Assembly (NCBI GenBank): GCA_039621445.1
Contig: CP154957.1
Coordinates: 10,596,409-10,660,408, forward strand
DNA from: Euglena gracilis
Lineage: Eukaryota > Euglenida > Euglenophyceae > Euglenales
DNA length: 64,000 bases
Direction: 5' to 3'
In this document: positions 14,392 through 21,380 of the stretch, piece by piece
Numbering within the stretch: position 1 is the stretch's first letter
How the letters are laid out: every line of letters starts with the position of its first letter
The notes under the pieces: model-generated
Database searches by the model: none
Told to the model about the DNA's origin: nothing
Seen by the model: the letters and a program-made list of their open reading frames with translations, nothing else
Translations under genes and position numbers: made by a program

Positions 14392-17300
14392 ATCTGAGCA
14401 TGTGCGTGTCTGCATATGTGTGTGTGTGTGTGTGCCGTGTGCATGGGTGAACCCTGGGGTGTTTCGAGACTGTCGGGGTTGAAGCAGGCTAGTGTATAGA
14501 TTTCGTTGGAGGATTTTTTTAACTGCGTTTTTTGGATTGATGGGTCCCCCCGCCCACTCCAAACCCCAGGAATTGGGTTTGGGACATGTTGGCCGTCTTT
14601 CAATAAAAAACGACAGCGAAAGGAGATAAATATAGCAGGTTGTTTTGCCACAGAAGCCTCCCGGGTTTTAACTTACCTCCCCCCCCCCTTGTCCAACGAC
14701 CGGGCTTGTCTAACGACCCCCCCCCCGGTCAGAGACGATCTTTTTGTATACGATGTTGGTTCGGCCAAAATTGCTAAAAGTTGGCTAAAACCAGTCAAAA
14801 ATAGCCCAAAATGGCCTGAAATGGCCAAGGGATGGCCAAAAGTGCCCAAAAAGTTGCCAAAAATAGCAAAAATAAGGCAAAAATGGCCAAAGGTAACCAA
14901 AAACAGCCCAAAGTGGCCAAAAATGGGCAAAGGGGGCCAAAGTGTGGCCAACAGTTGCCAAAAGTGGCCAAAAGCGACCAAACATGGCGAAAAGCGGTCA
15001 AAAATGCCTAAAAATTCCCAAAAAGTGCCCCAAAATGTCCAAAAATGGCCAAAAGTGGCCAACCGTAGTCAAGAAATAGCATAAATGGCCAAAAACAGCC
15101 CAAAAATGGCCATATTCCCCCATCTATGGCATCCTCCGACTTGGGGTCCACCCCGCTTGTCTAACGACCACCCCCCCCTGGTCGGAGACAAACATTGGCC
15201 ATTTTAGCGACCCCCCCCCCCCCCCAGTCAGAGACGAACATTAGTGGTCGTTGGACAAGGGGGGGGGGTAGTCAATGTATGTGTCTCGCGGTGGCTGGGT
15301 GGCGGCGGATTCACTCCTGCCCCCCCCATCTCCCTGGGCTGACCCTCAGGGTGCGGGGGCTCAGACCGAAGCCAGCGGGCCAATTGCGCCAGACGGCGGC
15401 CGCCCTCACACCCCGCCCCGCATCCTCGACCTCCCGCCGCGGCCACGCAGCCTGCGGCCGGAGTCCGCCCCGGTGTCCCGGCGGGGGCGGACGCCCAGCC
15501 CACTGGACCCGCGCCCACCCCACTCCTGGCCCCGGGGTTGGCGCGGCCCGGAGAGAGACATGCACACGTGGGAAGGTCCACAAAGAGGGTTTCCCAAGAA
15601 TTTGTCATTTCGGCTTGTACTGGCTGACTTCTTCGGAAATTTCCGGGGCAAGGTTGTGGGCAAAAACCAATTGCTCTGAGACTTGTGTGCAGTTTATGGC
15701 TCAGCTTTGAGGCTGGCTCGGGTACGGGTCCAGGGCAATAGCAATAGCAAGCGGGTACATACAACTTCAAAGGGACCGAGAGAACAAGAAAATGTTTAAA
15801 TATATCTTCCAAGGCGCTGGGACAAGGCTTTAACTCTTTAACTTGGAAGATCTCCCGGGGGTGGTATGGGATTCCTTAGGACCAAAAAAAATCATTCCCC
15901 AGTCCTTTGCACCAGAAAAGTCATGTTTATTCCAAGTGTTGTGGCTTCGTTGGGAAAAAGCCGCTGAAAGCACGATTTGGGGAATTTTTTTGAACCCCCA
16001 AAAATTTCCCGGCGCTTCGTGCCGGGGTTTTTCTTTGGGGTGGTCCACCCACCCCCGTCCCTGCCCCAGGGGGACGGGGGGTCCTGTACTGGAGGCCAGG
16101 GCTTGGGTTTTTGGTACGAAACTCTGGAAATTTTGGGAAATGTCCTGAGAAACGCCCCCCTCCTGGGGGAGGGGGTCGCCATGCCAGGGTGGGTGGGTGG
16201 GGGGGGGGGGGACCCCTTCTCCCCAGGGCAGAACGGGGTGGTTGGTGGTGGGTTCAACCACCCCCACCCACCACCTCCTCCCGTATTTCCGGGAGCACCC
16301 GTTTTCGACCCCAAAATTTTTCCCGGCATCTTCGGCGCCGGGTGGAAAGCTGTAAAAAAATGCTGTGGTGGGTAGGGGGGCGACCCCCCCCAACATCCCA
16401 GGTGGGGGTCGACCCCAGGGGTTTTTTTTAGTTGTGGACCCCCCCGGGGGGGGTAGGGTGGGTGGGTCTGGCTGAGCCCCCCCACCCCCCCGGGGGGGAT
16501 TCCCCGGAGGGGGGTGGGATATACTTTTCGGCGCCGAAGGCACCGAAAATTTTTGAAAGAGTGTTATTTTTAGCAGTTTTCGCGATTTTTTTGGTGGGTC
16601 CCCAGGGACCCCCCCCCCCGGGGTGGGTGGGTGGGGGGACCCCGGTCTTAAAAATACCCCTGGCAGACCCCACCACCAGGCCTGCCCGTTCTGCCCTGCT
16701 CCCCCCCGCAATTTTGACAGAAAGCCTGGCTGGGACAACCATCGCCCAACACCCCCGGCAGTGGGGTGGCAGGGCCTGCAGGAGCTCATCGGGGGGAAGG
16801 CCGAGGCTCCGGGGCTGCGCCCCGACGTCCCCACACGGGTGCACGACAGCCCGCCGGAGGAACCCCCCACTGCCCCCGCCCGCCCTGGGCGACCGCAGAG
16901 CGCCGGGCAGGGCGGGCCGGAAACCCCGCAAACCCGGAATCTGCCGCGCTCGAGAATCTCTCAGGGTCCCTCCAGGGTCTCCGGAACCCTGCCAGATGGT
17001 TATGATATGCGATGGGGTGGTGTCAAGGGTGACCGGTGCTGGCCAACCTGTCAGGTGACAGTTTCCCAGGAGGGCGGGTGTGGGTGGTGGTCAGGGTCGA
17101 TTATGGGCTGCGACTCCCCCACCAGGCCTCCCGGACAGCCCTGTTGTCGGGGCCCGCCTCGTGAAGGGGGGCGGGGGGCTGCTGCCGTTCGGGTCCCCCA
17201 ACCCGTACAACGAGTACGATCAGACCATCGGCCAGGGGGCGGAGTGTCTCCACAGTTCCCCCTTCCCTCCATAAAGCTCATTACGCCAACCTCCCTCCCC

Positions 17301-17806
17301 CCGAGTGGAAATTTCCAAACCGACCAGGCCCTGACACCACAGGTGGGGACCTCTGGATGGTCACAATTTCTTGGGCCTGGAAGTTTATTGAGTTTTCCAG
17401 ACAACTTAAGACAAGCTCCTCCATCAAAAGATAACGAGATCATCGAAAATCAGCCCCAATTTCATCTTTCCTGCAAACAAGCAGAATCATGTTCCTGCGC
17501 ACTCAAGGAACACCTGTGTTAGCGTTAAACATTGTGTTAGTGTTAGCGTTGACAGTGATGGTTGCAGTTGTTGTGTGATTCTTGGCTGTGCATGTCTTCA
17601 TTAGCAACATGTTTGTTGTTCAGATGTGAGATGGCGCTTGTGCAATGTCTCAGGTGTGATTAGCGTGCAGACACACAACACAACACACACACACACACAG
17701 ACAGACACACACACACACACACACACTACACACCACACACACCACACACACACACACACCTGCACAACACAGTGCACACGCGCGCACACAGTAACGCAAA
17801 CAACAC

Positions 17807-17847
<41 letters not shown>

Positions 17848-20160
17848 ACACACACAGCACGACCCAACACACATATACACAATAACCCACCCCCATGCTC
17901 AATCAACACGCACGCACTCACTCACTCACTCACTCACTCACTCACTCACTCACTCACTCACTCACTCACTCACTCACTCACTCACTCACTCACTCACTCA
18001 CTCACTCACTCACTCACTCACTCACTCACTCACTCACTCACTCACTCACTCACTCACTCACTCACACTCACACACTCGCATTCACATAGCGCGCTGTACA
18101 TGCATATACACAAACGTGCATATGCAGTACCCGGGCGCATCAACCTGGCCCCTGCCCCCAAGGTGCGGGACATGCTGCGGTACTACAAGCCGGCGGACCG
18201 CTTCACCCGCCTCAAGGCAGCCAAGGCCCAGCAGCTTCTGCGCGCCCTGCAGAACGAGACGGGCTCAGGCGGCTGCTCGGCGAACCCACCCCCTTTAGGG
18301 TGTTTTTGCTACCCCGTCACCCCCCGGGGTTTTTAGCAAAAGAGTGGTGTTATCAGCAAAAAGCATTTCTGTTCAAGTCAGATTTATTTGTTTATTTATT
18401 TATTTTTGAACATTTGCGGAGAACCATCCAAAGTGCCTCCCCTGGGAGTTGGCCTCCCCCTGGAACTCCAGGCCCATAGAGCTCGAGGTCAGCTTCCTGG
18501 GACATGATTTGACCGAGACCACCATGTAAGAATTGTGAATTTTTGAATCTTTTCCCCTTCAGAAAGGGCACATAAAACAATCTGGTCCAAATTTTTGCAC
18601 GTGGCAGTTTTCGACCAGTTTTTGCCAAAGCGAGAGGCCAAGTTGGTGGGCACCGAGGGAGGCCAGCTCTCGAGCCTCCTCGAATGACCTCAAACAACAT
18701 TTGAGGAGGCTCGAGAGCCTCCTCGGATGTTGTTCAAACACGTTCGAGAGATTTCTCCTACGGAGCATCCTCCCACCATAGCCCTGCTGCCAACTCCCCG
18801 TGGTTGATAAGTCTGTGTTGCAACTTGGCTGAAGCCAATTTCCCACGTTCCCATGTTTGTCAAGTTTCTTGTTGCTCATAAGCAAAACTGCCTTTGGAAA
18901 ACACCCTATCCACCCCCCATCCCCACTCCCTCGACGGCAGGCAAGCCTGTGTTGGACAGGTGCTGGACGAGTCGCAGCTGAAGGGGGCGTGGAAGTGGTG
19001 GGTGGAGCGCTACGCTGCCCTCATCCTCCGCTGGGGCCCTGTGAGGTTCCGACAGCAGCCCGCCCAGCCCTAGGGGGGCGAGTCGAGGCACGGGGGCGGG
19101 GCACAGCCGCGAATGACAATCACTCTTCCAGTCCATACTTATCCCCCAACCGCAGACTCTAATGCCATCCCTACCCCCCCTCCCCCCGGGAAACTCCATG
19201 CCCGAGAACCTGTCAGGGTTGCGCCCGGGAAACTGCGTGGGTCCTCGTTGCCGGCCAACTTGTCAGGGTAGGAAGTTGTCAGGGTCCCCGGGGCCGGCCG
19301 GCCTGTCTGGCTTTCATTGATTTTCCCTTGAAATGCCCAACCCGGGAAACTGTCAGGGTCCTTGGGACCGGCCGACCTGTCAGGTGACAGTTTCCTGAGG
19401 GAGGAGGTAGGTATTTGCGCAACTTTGTGCATATCTGTGCTGCTTTTTTTGTTTCTCTCGACCGCAGCCGATAGGACTGCCAGCCCGATGATGCTTCATC
19501 CACAGATAATCCATCACCTTCTATGGTTCACTGTGAGACCACATTTTTAACCAGGGCTTTGGCAGCCTCCCTCCCTTCTGTCCCACCGTGGCTGGCCCCA
19601 CCGGGGAGTACACGGCACCGCTGGAGTCGCTATTCCTGCCGGGGCTGCAGGTGCCGGAGAGCGAGGAGCTGCTCCCGCAGGTGTCACCCCTCGCGATGCT
19701 GCGCATGGTGCGCCGCTACGTCCGCTCAGGGCCCTGCCAACCCGTTGCGTGACACACAGCATGAAACTGTTGCCAAAGCATTCTGTCCCCCGCCCACATA
19801 CACAAATACACGCAGCGCACACCACAATACACAACACCCATACAACACCCACAACATAAACAACAAACGCACGCACGCATACATGCACACACACACGCGC
19901 GCGCGCACGCACGCACGCACGCATGCACACACACACGCATGCACGCACACACGCATGCACGCACGCACGCATGCACGCACGCACGCACGCACAGACACAC
20001 AAACACACACACATTTCCGCACTGCACTGCGCACTGCACTGTGTCATCCCCCCTGACACATTCTGGTTATCAGATGCTCACCATCCTCGGAAAGATAGGC
20101 CGGGGTCTGTCTCAACGAACGGACAGCGTGAACTCGTTCATCGGCCCCAGCGATGTTCAG
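990..20160 (+). CDS. Gene model A (composite): multi-exon WD40-repeat protein
   Basis: This entry groups the + strand exons listed separately between 990 and 20160. What is seen: at least six exons encode WD40 blade signatures such as LVWDW, NLWSF, VAIWD and MYVWS. Next come exons for a possible small folded domain (9645-10830), Pro/Ser-rich linkers (12116, 15350, 16773) and helical segments (17139-20160). Phases match at 10383>10761, 18128>18941, 18941>19609 and 19609>20074; other junctions were not resolved, so exons are probably missing. A propeller followed by a linker and a helical tail is typical of scaffold proteins. Short matches in order (LQQEF; GARL..GGGG.L.PFG; RYAALILRWG) recall WDR59 of the GATOR2/SEA complex, recalled from memory and not aligned. 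No C-terminal zinc-binding motif was found. It could be two genes or another WD40 family. Confidence 0.45.
1477..1521 (+). CDS. Candidate short exon (EFVLLVAGDGQ)
   Basis: A GC-rich block reads REFVLLVAGDGQ and ends at CAG|GTGTAC. The VLLVAGDGQ string fits the inner strand of a WD40 blade. No good pyrimidine-rich acceptor was found, so the start is arbitrary. Confidence 0.3.
1804..1875 (+). CDS. Candidate exon (VPVVRFQSQKFPIDARA)
   Basis: It is preceded by a pyrimidine-rich acceptor ending CCAG. The most protein-like frame reads VPVVRFQSQKFPIDARA but meets TAA at 1876, so a donor must fall earlier or the frame is wrong. A GTGCCC donor at 1881 suits a different frame. Weak call. Confidence 0.22.
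1960..2640. other. Intronic repeat-bearing stretch
   Basis: It starts with a TATCCCCCC run and holds diverged AACTGTCCTCC / CTGACCTGTCC units like the GGGAAACTGTC family (19.2, 27.3 and 43.5 kb). These are followed by AT-rich sequence and G/C runs. No exon is supported. Confidence 0.4.
2709..2775 (+). CDS. Exon: WD40 blade (SVLVWDWQ)
   Basis: The acceptor is CGTCTTCAG, followed by PIHGNVLMGQAGNSVLVWDW, a clear end-of-blade signature (small-residue turn, then VLVWDW). The upstream in-frame bases read AIVFS, which would extend the blade if the exon starts earlier. The donor is uncertain; GTGTCC or GTTTGA lie near 2790-2805. It probably forms one propeller blade with its neighbours. Confidence 0.5.
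3246..3325 (+). CDS. Exon: possible WD40 segment (FDGKFKVW)
   Basis: The acceptor TTTCATTTCTCAACAG is one of the best in the window. The open frame reads RLFVFEDQHTVGFDGKFKVW, compatible with the outer strands of a blade. Two donors are possible: GTAAAT at 3316, or GTGTGG at 3326, which keeps FKV. Composition is less GC-rich than in other exons, which lowers confidence. Confidence 0.38.
3540..3708 (+). CDS. Exon: WD40-like segment
   Basis: A GC-rich block with open frame VPATDPAVHIFNHFHWV, continuing to AAEVTAICVLGHLPAFVCAT. The second part matches the 'VTAI..hhP.FV.AT' d/a-strand pattern that begins a blade. Splice limits are unresolved. The downstream AT-rich TGATTATCATCA tract is intron. 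Confidence 0.45.
4151..4290 (+). CDS. Exon: WD40 blade (GALNLWSF)
   Basis: It follows an acceptor-like CCACGCCCCGGACAG. The frame reads RGALNLWSFRQAGNPQLL and then EGIAYIPSVTCIAHLDERL: the end of one blade (LNLWSF) and the start of the next. Sequence after about 4300 is repetitive (CCAGCTGGCAGCACCAGCAGG), so the exon probably ends before it. Donor not identified. Confidence 0.5.
5234..5316 (+). CDS. Exon: WD40 blade (GRVAIWDV)
   Basis: After GCGCCCAG the frame reads GQHLLYTADDFGRVAIWDV, a textbook blade with the acidic TADD turn and terminal IWD. It then runs into LILARWPG. The exon lies directly behind a 14-base G run that ends the preceding intron. The donor after 5316 is not clear. Confidence 0.62.
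5330..6690. other. Intronic sequence with C/G-run repeats
   Basis: I find no convincing exon. Two C-run/G-run segments are visible (5753-5768 and 6178-6300), the second with paired CCCCCCGGGGG blocks. The rest is mixed composition. Confidence 0.35.
6702..6822. repeat. Compound (CA)n / (CACGCA)n microsatellite
   Basis: A pure CA array changes to a hexamer-like ACGCAC register about a third of the way in. Both-strand ORFs here (poly-HT, poly-VC) are artefacts. Confidence 0.95.
7128..7537. mobile_element. TA-flanked poly-C/poly-G inverted-repeat element, copy 1
   Basis: The ends are C-run + TATGTCCAACGACC and its reverse complement + G-run, immediately flanked by TA (7126-7127 and 7538-7539). 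Subterminal blocks repeat CCCCCCCGGTCAGAGGACACC. Internally there are GGCGCGAAGCGCC-type hairpins and TTTTTGGACAAAAATT palindromic stretches. No transposase ORF is present, so it is non-autonomous. It is inserted in a copy of the GGCGCC-hairpin repeat also seen at 16.5 kb, where the corresponding sequence is uninterrupted (TTATTTTTAGCAG). Confidence 0.8.
7609..7693 (+). CDS. Exon: basic helical segment
   Basis: Acceptor GGTGTCTTAG and donor CGGCAG|GTGTTT. The frame reads RPGGDHAIRKLRRDFASYLR, amphipathic and basic, with GC3-rich codons. The ORF stays open past the donor (VFAPNRKLMPML), so the 3' end could be later, near 7735. It lies between two TA-flanked elements (ending 7537, starting 7775), making this intron pair unusually full of insertions. 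Confidence 0.48.
7775..8126. mobile_element. TA-flanked poly-C/poly-G inverted-repeat element, copy 2
   Basis: Same terminal structure as the copy at 7128, flanked by TA on both sides (7773-7774 and 8127-8128). It is shorter (352 bp), with diverged hairpins GGCGTGAAGCGC and GGCGCGAAGCGCC. No coding capacity. Confidence 0.78.
8454..8863. repeat. Two clusters of tandem GCCGACCGCA/T decamers
   Basis: Cluster one (8454-8540) has about six GCCGACCGCA units interrupted by a 28-bp spacer. Cluster two (8812-8863) has five GCCGACCGCT units. Both point the same way and bracket about 270 bp. The inner edges carry an inverted GATTTTTTCC / GGAAAAAATC pair. Meaning unknown; the regular units rule out chance, and there is no CRISPR spacing. 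Confidence 0.75.
8999..9099 (+). CDS. Exon: WD40 blade (DAHMYVWS)
   Basis: The acceptor region CGCTGCTGACCTCGGTGCAG includes a branch-point-like CTGAC. The frame reads CHRNFVSALLRVKMPLCFVT, then TGEDAHMYVWSPG, a full blade (H-x-FV opening, TGED turn, VWS end). The donor is not obvious; GTTTGT at 9103 is possible. Strong coding signal, with abrupt AT enrichment after about 9380. Confidence 0.62.
9645..9710 (+). CDS. Exon: HYSLRFPFWTRLQQEF segment
   Basis: The acceptor CTGCTATTCCACGCAG leads into HYSLRFPFWTRLQQEF, then Pro-rich PPPGAG. The LQQEF string is also found where the RWD domain begins in WDR59 proteins, as I recall it; this is suggestive only. The 3' end is unresolved, since TGA follows in frame at 9729. 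Confidence 0.4.
9770..9845. repeat. C-run/G-rich repeat with GCACTCCAAGGCA
   Basis: A short copy of the dispersed family with GCCGACCCCCCCC...GGGGGTGCCTG..GGCAGGCAC units, also at 1.25-1.4, 44.7 and 57.3-57.5 kb. Confidence 0.5.
9935..9980 (+). CDS. Candidate exon (RALSVIDEKHLPEG)
   Basis: Acceptor CGGCACGTTCAG, then RALSVIDEKHLPEG in a GC3-rich frame. The same frame is open upstream (MFRRHVQ), so the acceptor may be further 5'. No clear donor before the poly-T at 10000. Confidence 0.33.
10383..10535 (+). CDS. Exon: folded-domain segment (HWTVQTAAGTATKLR)
   Basis: Acceptor GCCGCTGGCAG; donor CCCCA|GTGAGG, consensus-like. 51 codons, phase 0 to 0, reading YHAARRVYADLPRPWGHADD, then LPTHWTVQTAAGTATKLRST. 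A Pro-rich loop before an amphipathic helix would suit an RWD-type fold, but I cannot establish homology. Phase agrees with the next exon at 10761. Confidence 0.52.
10761..10840 (+). CDS. Exon: helix AKEHRLMEMVAKQFVLAG
   Basis: Excellent acceptor: CGCCCCCACCTTTCGCTGGCAG. Phase 0, continuing the exon at 10383. The encoded AKEHRLMEMVAKQFVLAGEQ is a strong amphipathic helix. The ORF remains open for about 100 nt; the donor is unclear. Confidence 0.52.
11037..11629. mobile_element. TA-flanked poly-C/poly-G inverted-repeat element, copy 3
   Basis: 593 bp, TA at 11035-11036 and 11630-11631. The ends are C-run + CTTGTCCAACGACC and its reverse complement. The interior is a 12-14 bp repeat of GGCCAAAAGTGGCC type. 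Near both ends the block CGGTCAGAGACGA is repeated. Nearly the same as copy 4 at 14676 (equal length, few differences), implying a recent common source. A (TATG)n array begins at the right flank. Confidence 0.82.
11631..11752. repeat. (ATGT)n tetranucleotide microsatellite
   Basis: About 28 units with two interruptions near 11653-11665. It starts exactly at the TA that ends the element at 11629, so the array may have expanded from the flanking target site. Confidence 0.93.
12116..12300 (+). CDS. Exon: Ser/Pro-rich linker
   Basis: Acceptor GGGATGCCCCCCTGCCAG. The frame reads EVRSRSRESSLPQLTVGPAT, later SPLKTELFTPEGKAPSLFVA. It is low-complexity and probably disordered, with S-P and T-P sites. 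GC3-rich; all stops lie beyond 12327. Donor not found; the GTTGTTG-rich sequence after 12297 may be intron. Confidence 0.48.
13225..13480. repeat. Dispersed repeat (host of a nested insertion elsewhere) with (CA)n core
   Basis: GAAATGGGTC..AGGGCTGGCCAGGGCAAATTTGG, then TTTGGCAGTTTTT, then an insertion-like (CA)n array at 13342-13412, then GCAGTTTCCATTTTTGGCACCC. The same skeleton occurs at 35990-36550, where it is split by the TA-flanked element at 36082. Confidence 0.6.
13598..13620. repeat. Interstitial CCCTAA telomere-like array
   Basis: Three and a half CCCTAA units in a row, adjacent to C-rich repeats. It resembles TTAGGG-type telomere sequence on the other strand. Confidence 0.85.
13810..14065. 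repeat. G/C-block repeat with GGCGCCGAAGGCGCC hairpin
   Basis: Alternating poly-C and poly-G blocks with GGGTGGGTGGGTCC, plus the palindrome TTCGGCGCCGAAGGCGCCGA near 13916 followed by AAAATTTTGAAAAAGG. Related copies: 7010-7127, 16428-16660, 45170-45300, 33830-34080. Confidence 0.65.
14307..14435. repeat. (GT)n microsatellite
   Basis: About 43 pure GT units, then a short interrupted second tract. Confidence 0.95.
14676..15268. mobile_element. TA-flanked poly-C/poly-G inverted-repeat element, copy 4
   Basis: 593 bp; TA at 14674-14675 and 15269-15270. Same ends and interior as copy 3. The left flank reads ACTTACC, so the reverse strand reads GGTAAGT, a perfect 5' splice consensus, at the element border. 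No predicted exon abuts it on that strand. Confidence 0.82.
15350..15535 (+). CDS. Exon: Pro/Arg-rich linker
   Basis: Strong acceptor: CCCCCCCATCTCCCTGGGCTGACCCTCAG. The preferred frame reads GAGAQTEASGPIAPDGGRPH, later RSLRPESAPVSRRGRTPSPL. Two frames stay open because of GC richness, so the frame choice rests on S/T-P content. Disordered; no domain. It sits 80 bp behind the element ending at 15268. Confidence 0.4.
15830..16760. repeat. G/C-block repeats
   Basis: The stretch holds two related C/G-block repeats: 15850-16430, with GGGATGTTGGG, GGTGGGTGGG and a GGCGCTTCGTGCC hairpin; and 16428-16660, with a GGCGCCGAAGGCACC hairpin. Long minus-strand Gly/Pro-rich ORFs over it are composition artefacts. 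Confidence 0.6.
16773..16935 (+). CDS. Exon: Pro-rich linker with GLQELIGG start
   Basis: Acceptor GGTGGCAG. The frame reads GLQELIGGKAEAPGLRPDVP, then DSPPEEPPTAPARPGRPQSA. Acidic/Pro-rich and likely disordered. Donor uncertain; GTGCAC at 16839 would make a short exon. Confidence 0.42.
17020..17075. repeat. Right-end fragment of GGGAAACTGTC family
   Basis: GGCCAACCTGTCAGGTGACAGTTTCCC, the conserved right terminus of the elements at 19174 and 43464. Confidence 0.6.
17139..17255 (+). CDS. Exon: GARLVKGGGGLLPFG segment
   Basis: Acceptor GCCTCCCGGACAG, phase 2. The frame reads PVVGARLVKGGGGLLPFGSP, then NPYNEYDQTIGQGAEC. A GAR(F/L)..G.G.L..F motif occurs between the RWD domain and the C-terminal part of WDR59, as I recall; this supports, but does not prove, that assignment. 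The donor may be GTGTCT at 17245. Confidence 0.45.
17680..18078. repeat. CA-rich tract followed by a long (ACTC)n array
   Basis: 17680-17870 is CA-rich and interrupted. 17908-18064 is an almost perfect array of about 39 ACTC units. It ends 50 bp before the next exon acceptor, so it lies in the polypyrimidine/branch region of the intron. Confidence 0.95.
18128..18299 (+). CDS. Exon: helical segment (KVRDMLRYYKPADRF)
   Basis: Acceptor CATATGCAG; donor TTTAGG|GTGTTT, phases 1 to 2. Reads APAPKVRDMLRYYKPADRFT, then RLKAAKAQQLLRALQNETG, two probable helices and then a Gly/Ser/Pro tail. Its phase fits the next exon exactly (GG + G). Confidence 0.5.
18941..19040 (+). CDS. Exon: helical segment with RYAALILRWG
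   Basis: Acceptor CCATCCCCACTCCCTCGACGGCAG; donor GGGCCCT|GTGAGG. 100 nt, phase 2 to 0, reading QACVGQVLDESQLKGAWKWW, then VERYAALILRWGP. The Y-A-x-x-L-x-RWG pattern resembles the helix preceding KRAEVLK in GATOR2 WDR proteins, though the downstream residues do not continue that match. One of the best exons in the window. Confidence 0.6.
19174..19407. mobile_element. TA-flanked GGGAAACTGTC-family element
   Basis: Flanked by TA (19172-19173, 19408-19409). Left end C-run + CGGGAAACT; right end TGACAGTTTCC + G-rich + GGTA. The interior repeats GTCAGGGTCC..ACCGGCC and TAGGAAGTTGTCAGGGTCC. No ORF. Confidence 0.7.
19609..19680 (+). CDS. Exon: YTAPLESLFLPGLQ segment
   Basis: Acceptor CCACCGGGGAG; donor CCGCAG|GTGTCA. 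24 codons in phase 0, reading YTAPLESLFLPGLQVPESEE. The frame stays open to 19750 (SPLAMLRMVRRYVRSG), so a longer exon is possible. Both neighbouring exons agree with phase 0. Confidence 0.48.
19861..20015. repeat. Mixed CACA/CGCA/TGCA microsatellite
   Basis: Alternating-purine/pyrimidine blocks; poly-HT/AR ORFs here are spurious. Confidence 0.92.
20074..20160 (+). CDS. Exon: MLTILGKIGRGLSQR segment
   Basis: Acceptor CATCCCCCCTGACACATTCTGGTTATCAG, with a CTGAC branch-like site; donor GTTCAG|GTTGAG. 29 codons in phase 0, reading MLTILGKIGRGLSQRTDSVN, then SFIGPSDVQ. No family recognised. Confidence 0.58.
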
Positions 20161-20465
20161 GTTGAGCAGGGATGAATTCCTGAGGAAGCCCACATTTGGG
20201 CAATGTTGTTGAGAAACTCCATATCTGTCAAGGGAAGCGCTTGTGGAGAAACGTGTTGGAGAGGGTTATCCAGAGGGTGTGTGGGTGAGTTTGCCGGCAA
20301 AGTGTGCAATTCCCCCCACTTACGACCATCTGTGATGACGACCCCCTCCCCCCCTCTTGTTTTCAAAGACCACTAGAAAGATTCACCGATTCGAGAACCA
20401 GAAGTCTGAAGGTAAAATGCTGAAGCTCAGTGTTTGGGCTCACACAAAACGGATGAACGGCTTCG

Positions 20466-20538
20466 TGCCTACCCCCTCCCCGGGAAACTGTTATGCTGGC
20501 GAAACTGTCAGTGTCCAACCCGAAAGGTTATCAGATAT

Positions 20539-20588
<50 letters not shown>

Positions 20589-20796
20589 ATATATATATAT
20601 CTATCTATCTATATATACATGCATATATATGTGTCACACACACACACGCACACCCCCCTCCACCAATGCTCTCAACTCTGGAGGTGATTCCGGATGATAC
20701 TGTGGAGTGTGGGGTGCCATCATTTTTGATTTTGTTCAGTGTCTGAAAATTTGCTTGTATTTGGGTCTGAAAATTTTTCTTGGCACACTGAACATG

Positions 20797-20830
<34 letters not shown>
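20466..20830. repeat. GGGAAACTGT left-end fragment and (AT)n arrays
   Basis: 20466-20530 matches the left end of the GGGAAACTGTC family. 20534-20625 and 20799-20830 are AT dinucleotide arrays, the first with CTAT interruptions. Confidence 0.85.
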
Positions 20831-20834
<4 letters not shown>

Positions 20835-20897
20835 AATATATGTATACACAAGATATACATTATATGGGTATAAATATTTTTATTTGTTCACACCGGT

Positions 20898-21078
20898 CAT
20901 GCCCGAGAACCTGTCAGGGTCCCCGTCACCGGCCCACCATAGGAAGTTGTCAGGGTCCCTGGTACCTGGAAACCTGTCAGGGGTCAGTTTTCATTTATTT
21001 TCCCTTGAAATGCCCTACCCAGGAAACTGTCAGGGTCCCTTTTACGGCCACCTGTCAGGTGACATTTTCCCAGGGGGG
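20898..21078. mobile_element. GGGAAACTGTC-family element, 5'-truncated
   Basis: Starts at CATGCCCGAGAACCTGTCAGG, without the C-run end. The right end is TGACATTTTCCCAGGGGGG followed by TA (21079-21080). Interior as in the copy at 19174. Confidence 0.65.
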
Positions 21079-21380
21079 TATATGTATATATGGCAGCCAG
21101 ATTGTTCATGTATTTTCAGTATAGGAAGTTGACCGGGTCCCCAATACTGGCGGAGGGAGAGGGATGGCAGACCCAGAGCGAGCTTGCACATCCTCACCAT
21201 ACTTTTTTTTTTGAGGTTTTCAGGTGTTTTTGATGATTGATTGTCCGATAAAATGGTTTCCTCTTATCTATTGGGTGTTATGACCTCCTCTGACAATGGC
21301 ACCTTAAAATTTATACAATGGCAAAAGTTTTTCCATTAGCTCAAACGTCGGATGGGTTGTGAAAGTGTGGAAATTCCAAG

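Noticed and set aside
15830-16870. 346-codon minus-strand ORF
   Set aside because: Gly/Pro/Trp-rich product of poly-G/C repeats, no domain, and it overlaps dispersed repeats present elsewhere.
17908-18064. CRISPR-like regular repeat
   Set aside because: It is a simple ACTC microsatellite without spacers.
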